Made by a program: the position numbers and the translations under genes. Of a stretch of DNA of 64,000 bases, positions 22,901 to 32,943 are shown one piece after another. Source of the DNA: Forficula auricularia. Lineage: Eukaryota; Arthropoda; Insecta; Dermaptera; Forficulidae. The stretch is from the NCBI GenBank assembly GCA_024734495.1, contig JALMQS010000089.1, positions 2,057,445 to 2,121,444 on the forward strand. Direction: 5' to 3'. Each line of letters starts with the position of its first letter. Positions within the stretch are counted from its first letter, which is position 1. The notes beneath the pieces are model-generated. The model searched no databases, was not told the origin of the DNA, and saw only the letters and a program-made list of their open reading frames with translations.

Positions 22901-24036
22901 CTTGGCCAGAGTAGGTATCCATAGACGAAAATCACGATGGGTTAACCGCGACCTAATATCGTGTACACCTACTTCCACTTCCACTTTCATTTCCAAGTAG
23001 AAACAATAGATGAAGGGGCATTATCTAATGAATTCCAAAATAATTCCACATAATTCCAAAGACGTGTACTTACACCTAATTCCAATCGCGGTTCACCCCT
23101 CCTGGGTTCCGATAGTGCCAATAATTCAAAAACAAAAAAGATGTTCAGGCATACTTTTATGTAGGTAGGTATATTTAAAACAAAAAATTGATTAGATTTG
23201 GGGGACGAGACATTTTCTGTTGTAGCTTCAGGACTTTCTGACGAAACATAAAGAAGATCAGAATAAATTGAATCGTTATATGGGGAAGGTTTGAATAATT
23301 GTAGCTCTAAAATAAAATTTGATAGTACAAATTATGGGTGGAACCCAAAATCACGACATCCAAATACCGGCATGTGAAATTCAGGCTTAATTATGATTTT
23401 TTTTATTAACCTTTTTGAAATTTGCACAAATATATTACCTACTATCTATATGTATTTGAAATTATATATTGGGTATTATTCAGTACTTACCCTTTTAGCT
23501 CAAATCGTTTGCATACGAAAAATTGCCAGATCAATGAGTTGAACGTATAGCCAGATTTTACTATTTAATTTTTTTATATTCATAAGTAGATCATAGAATA
23601 CCGTATTTAATCAATATACAATGTTTATCTCTGAACACCCATGTTTTTACATATACACTGTCCGATCTGAGTTGAAAATCTTGTACTCATGTTATTGTTT
23701 TTCTCTTTTTAGCTGCTCTGTGAAGTGACGGAAGCTCTTCAGGAGTACAACATGACCATTCCCGATGACAGATCTGCAATTCCTCTCGATTGGGACGCGA
23801 AGCCCGCTCACACCATCGCGCTCCTCCAAGGTTCAGCTGTCTACAACTCGTACAGGAAATTTCTGCGCGTATGGGTGCCTATTTTGGACACTCTGATTAA
23901 GCCACCAATCAAATGCAAGAAGAAATTGAACAAGAATAAACAGCAGAGGAATAGGAACCGAAGACAGAGGCAGATGAACAATTCAACAACGTATCCCACA
24001 ACAAATCAACCAACCACAACTCTAAAATCAACGTGA
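19878..24036 (+). CDS. Gene 1: secreted four-helix cytokine-like protein, possibly Unpaired family
   Basis: Spliced model: 19878-19926, 20241-20497, 22529-22789, 23713-24036, 296 codons, all junctions in phase (1, 0, 0) with GT/AG borders. The N-terminus has a hydrophobic core [13 protein letters not shown] (residues 29-41) and a likely signal cleavage after GVASA (47), so the product should be secreted. The mature part has cysteines at 52, 132, 192 and 257, likely helices at about 73-106, 128-158, 176-203 and 219-251, glycosylation sites NLS (178), NMT (202) and NST (279), and a very basic tail after 257 ([19 protein letters not shown]). Helix layout, size and tail resemble insect Unpaired-type JAK/STAT ligands, which diverge fast; this is inference and another helical cytokine is possible. 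MITE, SINE and zinc-finger debris fills the introns and downstream flank. Confidence 0.6.
20241..20497 (+). CDS. Gene 1 coding exon 2 (signal peptide, helix A)
   Basis: The acceptor is a TG run ending TGTTTAG; the donor is GGAAAT then GTAAGT. The exon encodes the hydrophobic signal core, the first mature cysteine and an amphipathic segment from [11 protein letters not shown] to VEHLYGN. It is clearly GC-richer than the intron. Confidence 0.75.
20611..21150. repeat. Tandem duplication, 268 bp period, in gene 1 intron 2
   Basis: CGAAAGTAACTTTTTTTAAA at 20611 recurs at 20879, and the following 260 bases, including TTCGTGTTTTGATCTCCCC and CCTCCAATAAAG, are repeated with few differences. A third partial start is near 21135. 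Intronic, no coding sense. Confidence 0.8.
21738..22100. repeat. Repeated TAATTTTTATTAC motif in gene 1 intron 2
   Basis: ATAATTTTTATTAC occurs at about 21741, and its complement GTAATAAAAATTA at about 21781 and 21834, with AATAAAAATTACT near 22083. The copies near 21741 and 21781 face each other around an AAAGGGCTGCCCC loop and could form a hairpin. Function unknown. Confidence 0.4.
22300..22410 (+). pseudogene. C2H2 zinc-finger fragment in gene 1 intron 2
   Basis: An open stretch of 36 codons reads [18 protein letters not shown], the TGEK linker, and [14 protein letters not shown], then a stop. It is one finger and the start of the next, with the expected C-x2-C, F, L and H-x3-H spacing (first cysteine of finger 1 missing). 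It has no splice sites or neighbours and lies within an intron, so it is probably a retro-derived or transposed scrap of a zinc-finger gene. Confidence 0.65.
22529..22789 (+). CDS. Gene 1 coding exon 3 (helix B and start of helix C)
   Basis: The acceptor is TTTTAATTTTTCCAG; the donor is AATGCT then GTAAGT, 87 codons, phase 0 at both ends. It begins [18 protein letters not shown] and contains the basic [10 protein letters not shown] turn, [12 protein letters not shown] and the glycosylation site NLS. Confidence 0.75.
22936..23101. mobile_element. GAGGGGTGAACC MITE in gene 1 intron 3
   Basis: Ends GATGGGTTAACCGCGA and TCGCGGTTCACCCCTC with the full GAAGGGGCATTATC core. It lies 146 bases after exon 3. 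The left terminus is mutated and no target duplication is evident. Confidence 0.8.
23713..24036 (+). CDS. Gene 1 coding exon 4 (helices C/D and basic tail)
   Basis: The acceptor is TTTTTCTCTTTTTAG. The exon opens [13 protein letters not shown], continues through [20 protein letters not shown] and [11 protein letters not shown] to CKKK, and ends in a basic then threonine-rich tail with stop TGA at 24034-24036. GC content and codon use stand out strongly from the intron. Confidence 0.8.
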   Translation: MLCEVTEALQEYNMTIPDDRSAIPLDWDAKPAHTIALLQGSAVYNSYRKFLRVWVPILDTLIKPPIKCKKKLNKNKQQRNRNRRQRQMNNSTTYPTTNQPTTTLKST

Positions 24037-24235
24037 GAATAATTCTATGGTATCAAGATATCTTACCTCGCTGTCACCAATGGTGTCTTATAAAATTGTG
24101 ATATCGCTTTTTTTTTACTTTGTTATGATCGTAGACTTGATTAGTTGGGAAAAATGTACATTCAGCTGTAAATGGTTTAAAACAGCTTGATCAGATTAAC
24201 CCAACACAGTTTTTTAATAGTAATTTCAACTAGAG

Positions 24236-24518
24236 GCGACTGTGGGTCAGTGGCTAGAGTGTTGGGTCGCTGACTCGGAGATCGCTGGTTCGAGACCGAG
24301 TCTCGGCAGATAGATATTTGCAGTCGCCTCCTCTTGGAAAGTAATGGCAACCTACCAATAGTATAATTGCCAAGTGACCTCTCCAAATTAGCCGTTCGGA
24401 ACCGGCGTTAAAAAGTAGGTCCCGTATATCTGTGTAAAACAACTAAACACACTCAGCACAGATATATGTGGAGAGGCGCAGACACCCGTTTCGGGTATGG
24501 CACTCGAAGAAGAAGAAT
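24236..24518 (+). mobile_element. tRNA-derived SINE, family 3, in gene 1 downstream flank
   Basis: The tRNA-like head has GTCAGTGGCTAGAGTG as A box and GGTTCGAGACC as B box. The body contains TAATGGCAACCTACCAATAG and GGAGAGGCGCAGAC, and ends CACTCGAAGAAGAAGAA, a (GAA) tail like the family 1 copy at 37801. It is about 200 bases past the stop codon and may be in the 3' UTR. Confidence 0.75.
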
Positions 24519-24519
24519 T

Positions 24520-25265
24520 TCACTTAACACGGACAAACCACGCAGATCCTCTATAAAACTGCGTTTTTACCCCAGTGCTGAAAGTCGAATCAACTATTAT
24601 TGATTGTAAGATTGATATTCTCTCAAAATACAAAAAAAAAAAACTATCCTCATATAAAAGAAAAAAAAATAGAAATACATTCATACATACATTAGAATAA
24701 CTAGTAAAAAAAAAAATAGTAAAGTTTAAAAAAACCTAAAATTAAGACAGATGGACCAAGAGTGTAAGAAAAGTTCTGTTCCTATATTTATTATTTATTT
24801 TAATTTATTAGCCCGAATCTCATCTCAAGTATAAATGGAATAAATGAATGTGTGAGTAAATGAAAGTATGACAAGGGCGTAGCCATGGGGGGATGAAATG
24901 GGGGGTCTAACCTCTTTTTCAAATTTAACAAGTAAAGAAAACATCATAGTATTATCTATCAGTATTTTTTTTTTGTTTATAGATATAATTACATTTCTAA
25001 TATGGACATTACGCGATCAATAATATTAGCATATATTTTAAAAAATCTAAATTTTTATTAATTTTTTTTTTTTTTTTTTATTGCTACTTAAATCATGGTC
25101 AATAATATTGTCAATATTTTGATGAACTGAAGAATTTTCTCACACGCAGTTTAAAAATGAAATTAGAAATTTTTTTTAATTTATTCACGATATTTTTTTA
25201 ACGGTAAAGATAGAATTAACTCTGCAAACATTACCAATAAATGTTGTTGTGTCATACAGTATATA
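24520..25265. other. Gene 1 downstream flank, no further gene seen
   Basis: AT-rich sequence with AATAAATG near 24839 as a possible polyadenylation signal; that choice is a guess. Nothing else recognised. Confidence 0.3.
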
Positions 25266-25636
25266 GTTGCAGTAAAAACCCGTTTTTAGTAAAAACGCGT
25301 TTCGGGGAATACTTTTATGGCAACTAGAGTTTACTGAAGTTGCTTGAATTTGGTTCAAATGTCTAGAATCTTCATTTTTGACTTTCCACTCATTTCGTGT
25401 ATTTATTTTCAAAAATTTTTAAACGAAAATGTCAAAAATTAAAAGAAAGGTTGTAGAGAATATAATTTTTGACATTTTCGTTTAAAATTTTTTGAAAAAA
25501 ACACTCGAAATGAGTCAGAAGGTCAAAATTGAAGTTTCTACTTTGAACCAAATTCAACCAACATCAGTAAACTCTAGTTGCCATAAAGGTATTCAGAGAA
25601 ACGAATTTTTACTAAAAAACGGGTTTTTACTGCAAC
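25266..25636. mobile_element. Palindromic MITE, GTTGCAGTAAAAACCCG ends, copy 1
   Basis: GTTGCAGTAAAAACCCGTTT on the left is complemented at the right end (CGGGTTTTTACTGCAAC). Most of the 371 bp is an inverted repeat, including TCTAGAATCTTCATTTTTGA and CAACTAGAGTTTACTGA. The two ORFs here are mirror translations. A second copy is at 27867-28149. Confidence 0.75.
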
Positions 25637-26721
25637 AAATATATATATATATTTCAATTTATATAATTTTACTATGAGTATCCTATCACGAAAAAAGTTT
25701 TCAGTTCAAGCTTCAATAAACATTATTGATCGCGTAAAATCCAGTAAAGAAAACTCGATTAAAACAATTGAAGAGTTTAATGCCAAAAGAGTATAATTGA
25801 CAAAATCTGATTTCAGTTTTATATTCATCTAAAATTCCCTAGAAAAAACTCTATTTGAATCCCTCAGAATGAATAAATACATTTATACCCTTTGAACAAT
25901 AATTTCTTCATTGATAATTTAATTTATTTTCCAGAATTGTACATAGATATATTTAAATATTATATGTAAATAGTATATGTAAATAATGATTTTGTACGTT
26001 ACCATACCAAGTATGGAGAAGATTTTTTATAATACAAAGTTCTAAAAGATCTTAAAAAAATTTCTGGCTACGCTTCGGGATGTCTATACCAAAGCGTTAA
26101 TATGACCCGGTTTGAGAGATCTTAATTCAGTATTTTTATTAAATGTATCAAACAGTATTATTCTTTAATGTAAACAACGAATTATATAAAGAAAATGGCA
26201 AGATTATTACCTATTATTTTTTTTTTTTTATAATAAATATTGTTCGTTTGTTTTATAATAAGTATTTAATTGCAAATATTACAATAAAGATAAGAGGAGA
26301 GCTTCTAGTCGGGACGATTAGCCAGTAATGAAGAATATTTATTTTTATTTATATTTATTTAATAAATTATTATGGTATTTATTATTTATATATACAAAAG
26401 ATCTGTTAAGAATATTTTTTTAAGAAAAATCCGAATAAATGATAAAAAAAAATAGAATTTTCTATTATTTTAAAAATAAAACAAATGTTTTTGATTTCTT
26501 CCTTATTTTTAATCCAACTCCTTTTTTTTCTTTAAATTATTATTTCAATTTCTTAATCCCAATGATTAAATCGTCCTTTCATTCTTCCAATAGATATTTA
26601 AACAAAATCAACAATTAAACAATAAAAATTCCGTTATATAGAAGTACTTTAATGGGATATATTGATCACTTCTTTAAAAGGGAATGAGATGAGGGTAATT
26701 TTTAGTCGAAAGATAGTTATT

Positions 26722-27308
26722 GGTTCTTATTTTTTATTATAGGGCCTCCACATCTCCCCTTATAGCCCTCCGATCCTCCCACACAGGATCCGGTTGAGTG
26801 GCTCAGGGTGTGGCCACAGCAGAACGGTGTGAAACCTTAGTATGCTGCGACCAAGAATAAAATAATAATAACAATAAAAAAGGGAATACCGCATGTCGTC
26901 CAAACAATAAAAATAAATAAATACACTGGGAAGAATAAATAAATAAATAATCAAATAAATAAAACAAAAAATAAATGGTTAAAAAATGTCACTGGGTTTA
27001 AAGAAATTATTGTTAAATTATTTGAAAAACAGATAAATAAATAAGTAGACAGGAAGTTGTCGTAGTCAAGGAATAAAAAATAAATAAATAAATAGGCAGG
27101 AAACTGCCATGGTCAAGAAAAATAAATATTTGACTGGAATATAGGCTACTGGGTAAAATATTAAATAAATAGATCAACGCTGAAAAAAGGGTTGGGCTGG
27201 GCCATCTCTCCAGAAGAAATCAATAAGGTTGTAATTATTATTAGCCGTCATGATACATCTGGCAATCGGCGATAGCACTCCGGGTCGCTCAGAGTAAAAA
27301 TTCTTGTG
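26722..27308. mobile_element. Insertion in palindrome D, unidentified retro-like element
   Basis: GC-richer ends (GGATCCGGTTGAGTGGCTCA at about 26787; TCGGCGATAGCACTCCGGGT at about 27265) enclose AAATAAATAAAT-rich sequence with two degenerate tandem units (GACAGGAAGTTGTCGTAGTC and GGCAGGAAACTGCCATGGTC). It is absent from the opposite arm, so it was inserted after the palindrome formed. It may be a SINE; no tRNA boxes were confirmed. Confidence 0.5.
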
Positions 27309-27354
27309 TGTATAAATAATTAATTTTTATTTTTATTATTTATTTTATTTAAAA

Positions 27355-27398
27355 GGAAGAAACGTTTCGGTTTTTGACTAAAACCATCTTCAGTCTCT
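27355..27398 (-). ncRNA. Hammerhead ribozyme motif, left arm of palindrome D
   Basis: On the minus strand: GAGA, CTGAAGA, extra T, stem II GGTTTT/AAAACC, GAAA, CG, cleavage triplet GTT, and TCTT as stem I partner (GAGA/TCTT with one G-U). Core bases are all intact. ACGT is the palindromic stem III. Confidence 0.65.
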
Positions 27399-27596
27399 AG
27401 AAATTAAGATGATACAATAGTAAATATGATAGATGCTAGCACATTTGACATATAGGGAAAAATATGGTTCAAATAAAAGAAAGTACTAATAAATTATTAT
27501 TTTTTCGATATAAAGTGAAGGTGGAGATAAGAATTGATGTAACGTTGTAATTTGTTATTTAAAGTCATATATACTATTGTATCATCTTAATTTCTA

Positions 27597-27638
27597 GAGA
27601 TTGAAGATGGTTTTAGTCAAAAACCGAAACGTTTCTTC
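27597..27638 (+). ncRNA. Hammerhead motif, right arm of palindrome D (core mutated)
   Basis: Same as the left arm, but the core reads TTGAAGA, with the essential first C changed to T. The arm is probably inactive while the left arm is not. Confidence 0.55.
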
Positions 27639-27866
27639 CTTTTAAATAAAATAATAAAAATAATAATTAATTATTTATAACTACCTTTGGGCTAAAAATT
27701 ACCCTCATCTCATTCTCTTTGGAAGAAGTGATTAATAAAAATTCCAGTAGAAGACAAAAATACTTGACAATAACCTGAATGGTAAAAAAAAGTATGACTT
27801 TAGTGATCGACACGTTTAAAAACTGAAATTTAGAGACCATCATAGGATTGGAATTTATTTATATAT

Positions 27867-28149
27867 GTTGCAATAAAAACCCGTTTTTAGTAAGAACGCG
27901 TTCTTACTAGTTAAAACGCGTTTCACTGAATACCTTTTTGGCAACTAGAGTTTACTGATGTTGGTTGAGTTTGGTTCAAAGGTCTAGAATTTTCATTTTT
28001 GACCTTCCGTCTCTTTTTGGGTGTTTATTTTCAAAATTTTTTAAACGAAAATGTCAAAAATTAGAAGCAAATTTGTAGAGGATGTGTCAGTTGTGTATTC
28101 ACTGAAACGCGTTTTAACTAGTAAGAACGAGTTCTCTTTTTACTTCAAC
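27867..28149. mobile_element. Palindromic MITE, GTTGCAGTAAAAACCCG ends, copy 2
   Basis: Ends GTTGCAATAAAAACCCG and TTTTTACTTCAAC. Inner parts GTTAAAACGCGTTTCACTGA and its complement pair, but the centre lacks part of the second arm found in copy 1. No coding. Confidence 0.7.
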
Positions 28150-28465
28150 ATATATAAATACGAAATTCTATCTATTTAGTATATTATATATCTGTGAAGG
28201 GATTTATTTATGTCAACAAATTAAAACCATTTTTCATTGATAAACTAGAGAGCTTAAAACTTAACTTTAAATTAAACATTTTAAAGTTTAAAGAGGAAAA
28301 TTGTTTGTTTATTTTCTGAATAGTGGTCCAAAATGGCAAAGCTCAAATAAATGAAATGTGAAAATATAATATAAAAAAGATTTATAGACAATGTCGGTTC
28401 AAACAAAATCTTCCGGGATTCAAAATATGGAGAAACAGGTTAGAAAAAAGGGTTTAGTTTTTCCC
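28150..28465. other. Unannotated AT-rich sequence
   Basis: No recognisable feature. Confidence 0.35.
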
Positions 28466-28610
28466 GAGGGATGAACCGCGATTGGAATTAAGTGTACACC
28501 GTCTTTGGAATTATTTGGAATTACTTTGGAATTCATTAGATAATCTATTGTATTCTATTGTCTTCTAATTGGAAATGAAAGTGGAAGTAGGTGTACACGA
28601 TATTTCGGTT
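28466..28610. mobile_element. GAGGGGTGAACC MITE lacking its right terminus
   Basis: The left end GAGGGATGAACCGCGATTGG and core are present to GTGTACACGATATT, where the element breaks off. Confidence 0.7.
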
Positions 28611-29358
28611 TTTCTTATAAAAAAAAAAGCTTTGAAAGTCAGGATCTTTTTTTTAAAGATTATTAATATCTCAAAGGGAAAAATTATCCAGTACATACTT
28701 GCTTCTAAATCTGGGTTCGAATGCGAATTTCAGGGCAAATAAAATGTTGCATAAGATCTCGCTACTATCGGGGGTAGGTGAAAGTTGTGTGGCACACACA
28801 AGATATTGTATATAATAATGTATATTATTGAGAATGATTGTTGCCGTTAACGAGCGGCCCAAGTGATGTTAGGTGGTAAATTTACATTGAATTATTAATT
28901 ATATATATCTTGAATAGATGTCATCTCTATCATTGGTTTAGACTAAACACTCATCCACCACAGGTTACTTGTTAATTAAGTTCCAAGTTCCTTTCAGCAT
29001 AACCCCTGTATCAAATGGCTTGATCTACGGCCGAAAACAGGACCGCCTAATGAGTAGGCTTGCGCTATCCAACCAAGTCAATATGGTTGCATATCACCAG
29101 GCGCTCTAGAATAGGACGACTTCTATGACAACGAAATACATAAAAGGGCATTTTTAGAACATATTATTTTCGATATTTACTATTTATTCCTTTTTGTAAC
29201 TATACACGGTCTGTCCTCTCTTTATAACTCTTATAACTATTTTAAGTCAGAGAGAAAAACTCTTTAATTATAATTTATATGATATGTACCATATCCAATT
29301 GAATAGAGGGTGCTCCGTTTAAGCACAACAATATGTAGCTTATATTTCTTAATGGAAC

Positions 29359-29550
29359 GCTTTGGGGGGTCGGGTTAGGCTAGGGGTAGCGTGTCAGCCT
29401 GCTAACCAAGTGGACCCGGTTTCGAATCCGACTCGAGGCATCCGGCTAAAATCTGACCCCGGGGTAGAGAAAAATTAAAAAAAAAATAATAATAAGTAGT
29501 ATCGTAAATTGGCTTATGGTTAGAAAGGCCGAAAAGTAAAAAAAAAAAAA
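29359..29550 (+). mobile_element. tRNA-derived SINE, family 2, with 8 bp target duplication
   Basis: GGGGGGTCGGGTTAGGCTAG, then GTGGACCCGGTTTCGAATCC (B box), GGCTAAAATCTGACCCC, TTAGAAAGGCCGAAAAG and a poly(A) tail. AATGGAAC flanks it at 29351-29358 and 29551-29558. It is the best-preserved SINE in the window. Confidence 0.9.
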
Positions 29551-29705
29551 AATGGAACACCCTATAGGTATATATATTTATTAATTTTGATAGTAAATTA
29601 GATTCCCTTTAAAAAAAAATATTAAGTAATAAGGGGTCTAAAATTATAAATTAAGAAATTATTTAATTTTATTCGTTCCATAGCTTACCCTAATTCGTTC
29701 CATAC

Positions 29706-29971
29706 GAGGGGTGAACCGCGACATAATATGCTGTACACCTACTTCACTTGTACTTCCAAATATTTCCAACTACTTCCAAATATTTCCAAGCACTTCTAAA
29801 TATTTCCAAGTACTTCCAAATATTCCCAAGTACTTCCAAATATTTCCAAGTACTTTCAAATATTTCCAAGTACCTCCAAATGTTTCAAAGTACTTCCAAA
29901 TATTTCCAAGTAATACTTCCAAAATACTTCCAAAGAGGTGTACACCTACTTCCAATCGCGGATCACCCCTC
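29706..29971. mobile_element. GAGGGGTGAACC MITE with internal 22-bp tandem array
   Basis: Ends GAGGGGTGAACCGCGACA and GCGGATCACCCCTC with GTGTACACC boxes just inside. Between them TACTTCCAAATATTTCCAAG-type units repeat about eight times. Flanks CGTTCCATAC and GGCTCCATAG match at 7 of 10 bases, a decayed duplication. The three ORFs covering it simply translate the tandem array. Confidence 0.8.
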
Positions 29972-30479
29972 GGCTCCATAGCTATAATAACATGATACGA
30001 AAATATTATTCATCAAATAAAGATAAATAACTTCTTAATTTATAATTTTAATAATAATATTTTATTAATAAGGAGTCTAAAATTATAAATTAAGAAGTTA
30101 TTTACCTTTATTCGTTGAATGATAATTTCGTATCATGTTATTATTAAAAGGCTAAGCTATGGAACGAATAAAGGTAAATAACCTCTTAATTTATAATTTT
30201 AGACCACTTATTACTTAAAACTTTTTTAAAGGGAATATAATTTATTATCAAAATTAATAAATATATAGATGGTGTTCCATTAAGAAATATAAAGTTACGT
30301 AGATAGACAATAATATTATCATATAAATTATATTTAAAAAGTTTTTCTCTCTGACTTAAAATAAAAGAATTATAAGAGTTATAAAGAGAAGAGACCGATG
30401 AATCACCCTGTATACTGAAATCAATTTTATAAATAAATGAAAAATACCTAAAATAAGCTGACGTGTTCTAATGTGGCCA

Positions 30480-30940
30480 TCAGACTGATAAGCGATCCTA
30501 CTTTAACTGACACTCTCGACTCCCTAGCCCATCGTATATCTGTCTCCGCCCTTTCACCTTTTTATAGATATTACCATGGCTTTTGTTCTGACGAAATAAA
30601 ATCGATAATCCCACCAAAGGCTTCATTTGCGCGAAATACACGATTTTCTAAAATTCAACACCCCTACGCGCTTAAACTGGATACTAATCGAACAAACGCA
30701 TTCGCCAATTCATTTATCCCTATGACATCTAGAGACTGGAACTCTCTTCCCCCGACCGTCTTTCCAGCAACTTATAAGCTTCAATCTTTCAAGACCAGCA
30801 TCCACAGATACTTTCGACTGCTACCCAATCCCTAAACCTCCCCTTATCTTCACGTTACAATGGTCCACCACTAACTATAGAGGTTGTACCTTCTTGCTGC
30901 AACTTGTTCTTGTATCAATATCATTATAAAAAAAAAAAAT
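30480..30940 (+). mobile_element. Non-LTR retrotransposon 3' end, copy 3, inserted in a repeat
   Basis: A 5'-truncated copy ends in an A tail (ATCATTATAAAAAAAAAAA) and breaks the AAGCTGACGTGTTC repeat precisely between GATGTGGCCAT and CCACTTGAC. It holds an open frame of 120 codons, the least damaged of the three copies. Any target duplication is at most a few bases. Confidence 0.85.
30483..30835 (+). pseudogene. C-terminal fragment of retrotransposon ORF2
   Basis: The frame has no stop until LPNP. Recognisable conserved phrases in order are ALSPFYRYYHG (region about 30), IIPPKASFARNTR, AFANSFIPMTSRDWNSLP and FKTSIHRYF. These typify the segment downstream of the reverse transcriptase in jockey/CR1-like elements, where the encoded protein ends. 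No RT or endonuclease domain is present, so it is a 5'-truncated retrocopy. An in-frame ATG at 30473 lies in the host repeat and is fortuitous. Confidence 0.7.
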
Positions 30941-31765
30941 CCACTTGACTTTACCATACAACCTGGCCCCTAAAATTATTTATAATCATGTAGGGGGGCT
31001 AGTTTTTGCATTTTTATACTTCTGGGGTCCCTCTGATTATGTATACAAAATTTGGTTGAGTTTGGTAAATGGCCAAGATTTTTAATTTTTAACCCCCCCC
31101 CCCCTCTACCCCCTTTAATTTTGAGTCGATGTGCACCAAAATCTAATCAGCCCTTAATATCAATGAACCAAAACTACGTGTGAAATTTGGTTTTGATATT
31201 CAAACTAGTTTTTGAGCTAGCTCGTCCACAAAAATTTGGTAACGCACAGACAACGAGACAACCAGACAAACAGACAAACAGACATTTTGACTAAGCAATT
31301 ATTATCTCGAAAAATATAATTTTTTCAATGCTCACTTATTCGAGCTTTTTTGTAGAGCGAATGCTATGGTTTCGCTCAATTTTTTTAATCAAAATAGTTT
31401 CAGCCGTTTTTGAGATATTTCGAAAAAAAAGGAAAAAGATACTTGACCATACCATGTTTGGTAAAATAAAATGAACTGCATTTTCATCTTTCAATTTAAA
31501 TAAAAGCTTGTAAAAACTTGTCAGTCGAAATTATTACAAGCTACGTTCGTTAGCCAAAGTATTGAATTCTTTTTTTCTTTCTGATTCTTATTTCGAAATA
31601 TCTGAAAAATTAAGAAAATATATTTTTAAGTATGTTTTTTATAAAGTAAAGAAAATATTTGAAATTTTTTTTTAAAAACTTTTTTTAAAATTTAAAATAT
31701 AAAATACTAGGTAGGTTTCACATAAATAAAAGATCAGATGCTTGTTTAGCACGACTCCATATACC

Positions 31766-32942
31766 GGGTGAGTTTTTTTATCTTTAGACAGCCTTATAAC
31801 TCAAAAACAGTGCGATATATCAAAAAAATTTCAAATAAAAGTTTATTTATATCGAGGGGAAAACTAAACTACAGCTTGTCGATCTAGGACAAGCTTTCAT
31901 GGGTATTTCGACGTCAACTTCTGTTTTTTTAAATAGAAACCTATATGTTTCTGTACATATTCTGAATCTACACAAAAAACTAAACAACTTTTATTAGAAC
32001 TATTTTTTTATACGACATATATATTAAAAAATATTAAATCAATTAGATCTCAAAAAAATTTCTAATAATTATTTTTAACAATCATTCAACTTAATTATCA
32101 AATAATTATGATCAAATATTTAATTATTAAATAAATAATTTAATAATAATTAATAATTTAATAATTTTACCACACTGTTCTGAGACATTCCAGAGTGTAT
32201 CGCAATTCTTCTGGATGAATTCCAGTTCCAATTTCGTTATTTTGGCCTTTTTAAGTTTCTTCATAGCCTTTACATTTCTTGTTTTTTTTTAACAAATTTA
32301 CAACACGATGAAATGAAGCTTGGGAGGGTGTATTCCTAGCAGGAAAACGCTCGCCATCCATTTCAATGGTAACCCCATAACACTTCTTCCTCATTCACCA
32401 TAAATTTAAGACCATTTCAATTCTGTCTTCAACAATAAATGCTCCATTTTTATTATGGTAATACAATACTACTGGATTGACACGAGAAATAAACTTTTTT
32501 AAACTCATGGATTTTAAATAGTTCTATTAAGTAGAAAATAATCTCTTAAATCTGAGTATAACCAAGTTTTAATATCATTATAAACACTTATTTTCATTGT
32601 TGTGACTTTTCGATTTAATAAATATTTATTTAATAATTAATTATTTAATCATTATTATTTGATGATTTAATATTTTTTTTTATTTGATGTCGTATAAAAA
32701 AATAGTTCTTATGAAAGTTGTTCAGTTTTTTGTAGATTCAGAATATGTACAGAAAAATATAGGTTTCCATTTAAAAAACATAAGTGACCTCGAAATACCC
32801 TTGAAAGCTTGTTCTAGGTCGACAAATAATAGCGTAGTTTAGTTACCCCTTCGATATAAATAAACTTTTATTTGAAACTTTTTTTCATATAATGCACTGT
32901 TTTTGAGTTATATGACTGTCTCAAGATAAAAAAACTCACCCG
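31766..32942 (-). mobile_element. DNA transposon with long TIRs, CCGGGTGAG ends, TA target
   Basis: CCGGGTGAGTTTTTTTATCT is complemented at the right end, with TA at each junction. The inverted repeats extend about 250 bases inward (ACTAAACAACTTTTATTAGA and its mirror). The interior holds a decayed helix-turn-helix coding segment on the minus strand. Length 1177 bp. Tc1/mariner-like by target and TIR, but the catalytic region is missing. Confidence 0.75.
32170..32509 (-). pseudogene. DUF4817-like helix-turn-helix transposase fragment
   Basis: From an ATG at 32509 the minus strand reads MSLKKFISRVN, with a stop after about 37 codons, then in a continuing frame ERFPARNTPSQASFHRVVN. The ERFP--R-PS---F-RVV pattern matches the DUF4817 DNA-binding domain common at the N-terminus of arthropod transposases. 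It lies inside the 1177 bp TIR element, consistent with being its transposase remnant. No DDE domain follows, so it is non-functional. Confidence 0.6.
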
Positions 32943-32943
32943 G

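Larger units (their letters stand above)
26660..27740. repeat. Hammerhead palindrome D, left arm split by an insertion
   Basis: The inner arms (27340-27450 and 27565-27660) mirror each other and contain hammerheads. The outer arms GAATGAGATGAGGGTAATTT (26682) and its complement (27697-27716) match too. The left arm is broken by about 590 bases (26722-27308) that have no counterpart on the right. Confidence 0.75.
29203..30411. mobile_element. Foldback TIR element carrying two nested insertions
   Basis: TACACGGTCTGTCCTCTC on the left and ...CACCCTGTA on the right begin long inverted arms (ATAACTCTTATAA, AAGTCAGAGAGAAAAAC, TTATTCGTTCCATAGCTTA and others) meeting near 30063. The right arm is continuous. 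The left arm is interrupted by the SINE at 29359-29550 and the MITE at 29706-29971; removing them restores roughly equal arms of about 350 bases. TA at both ends suggests a Tc1/mariner-like target. Confidence 0.7.
30447..31470 (+). repeat. AAGCTGACGTGTTC repeat family, copy 3 (split)
   Basis: AAGCTGACGTGTTCTAATGT is at 30453, but the continuation CCACTTGACTTTACCATACA is not reached until 30941, because a retrotransposon fragment lies between. The 3' half contains ACAGACAAACAGACATTTTG and ends ACTTGACCATACCATGTTTG. Confidence 0.8.

Noticed and set aside
29711..29995. ORFs with repeated YFQIFPSTSK residues
   Set aside because: They simply read the tandem TACTTCCAAATATTTCC array inside a MITE, open in several frames because the repeat lacks stops.
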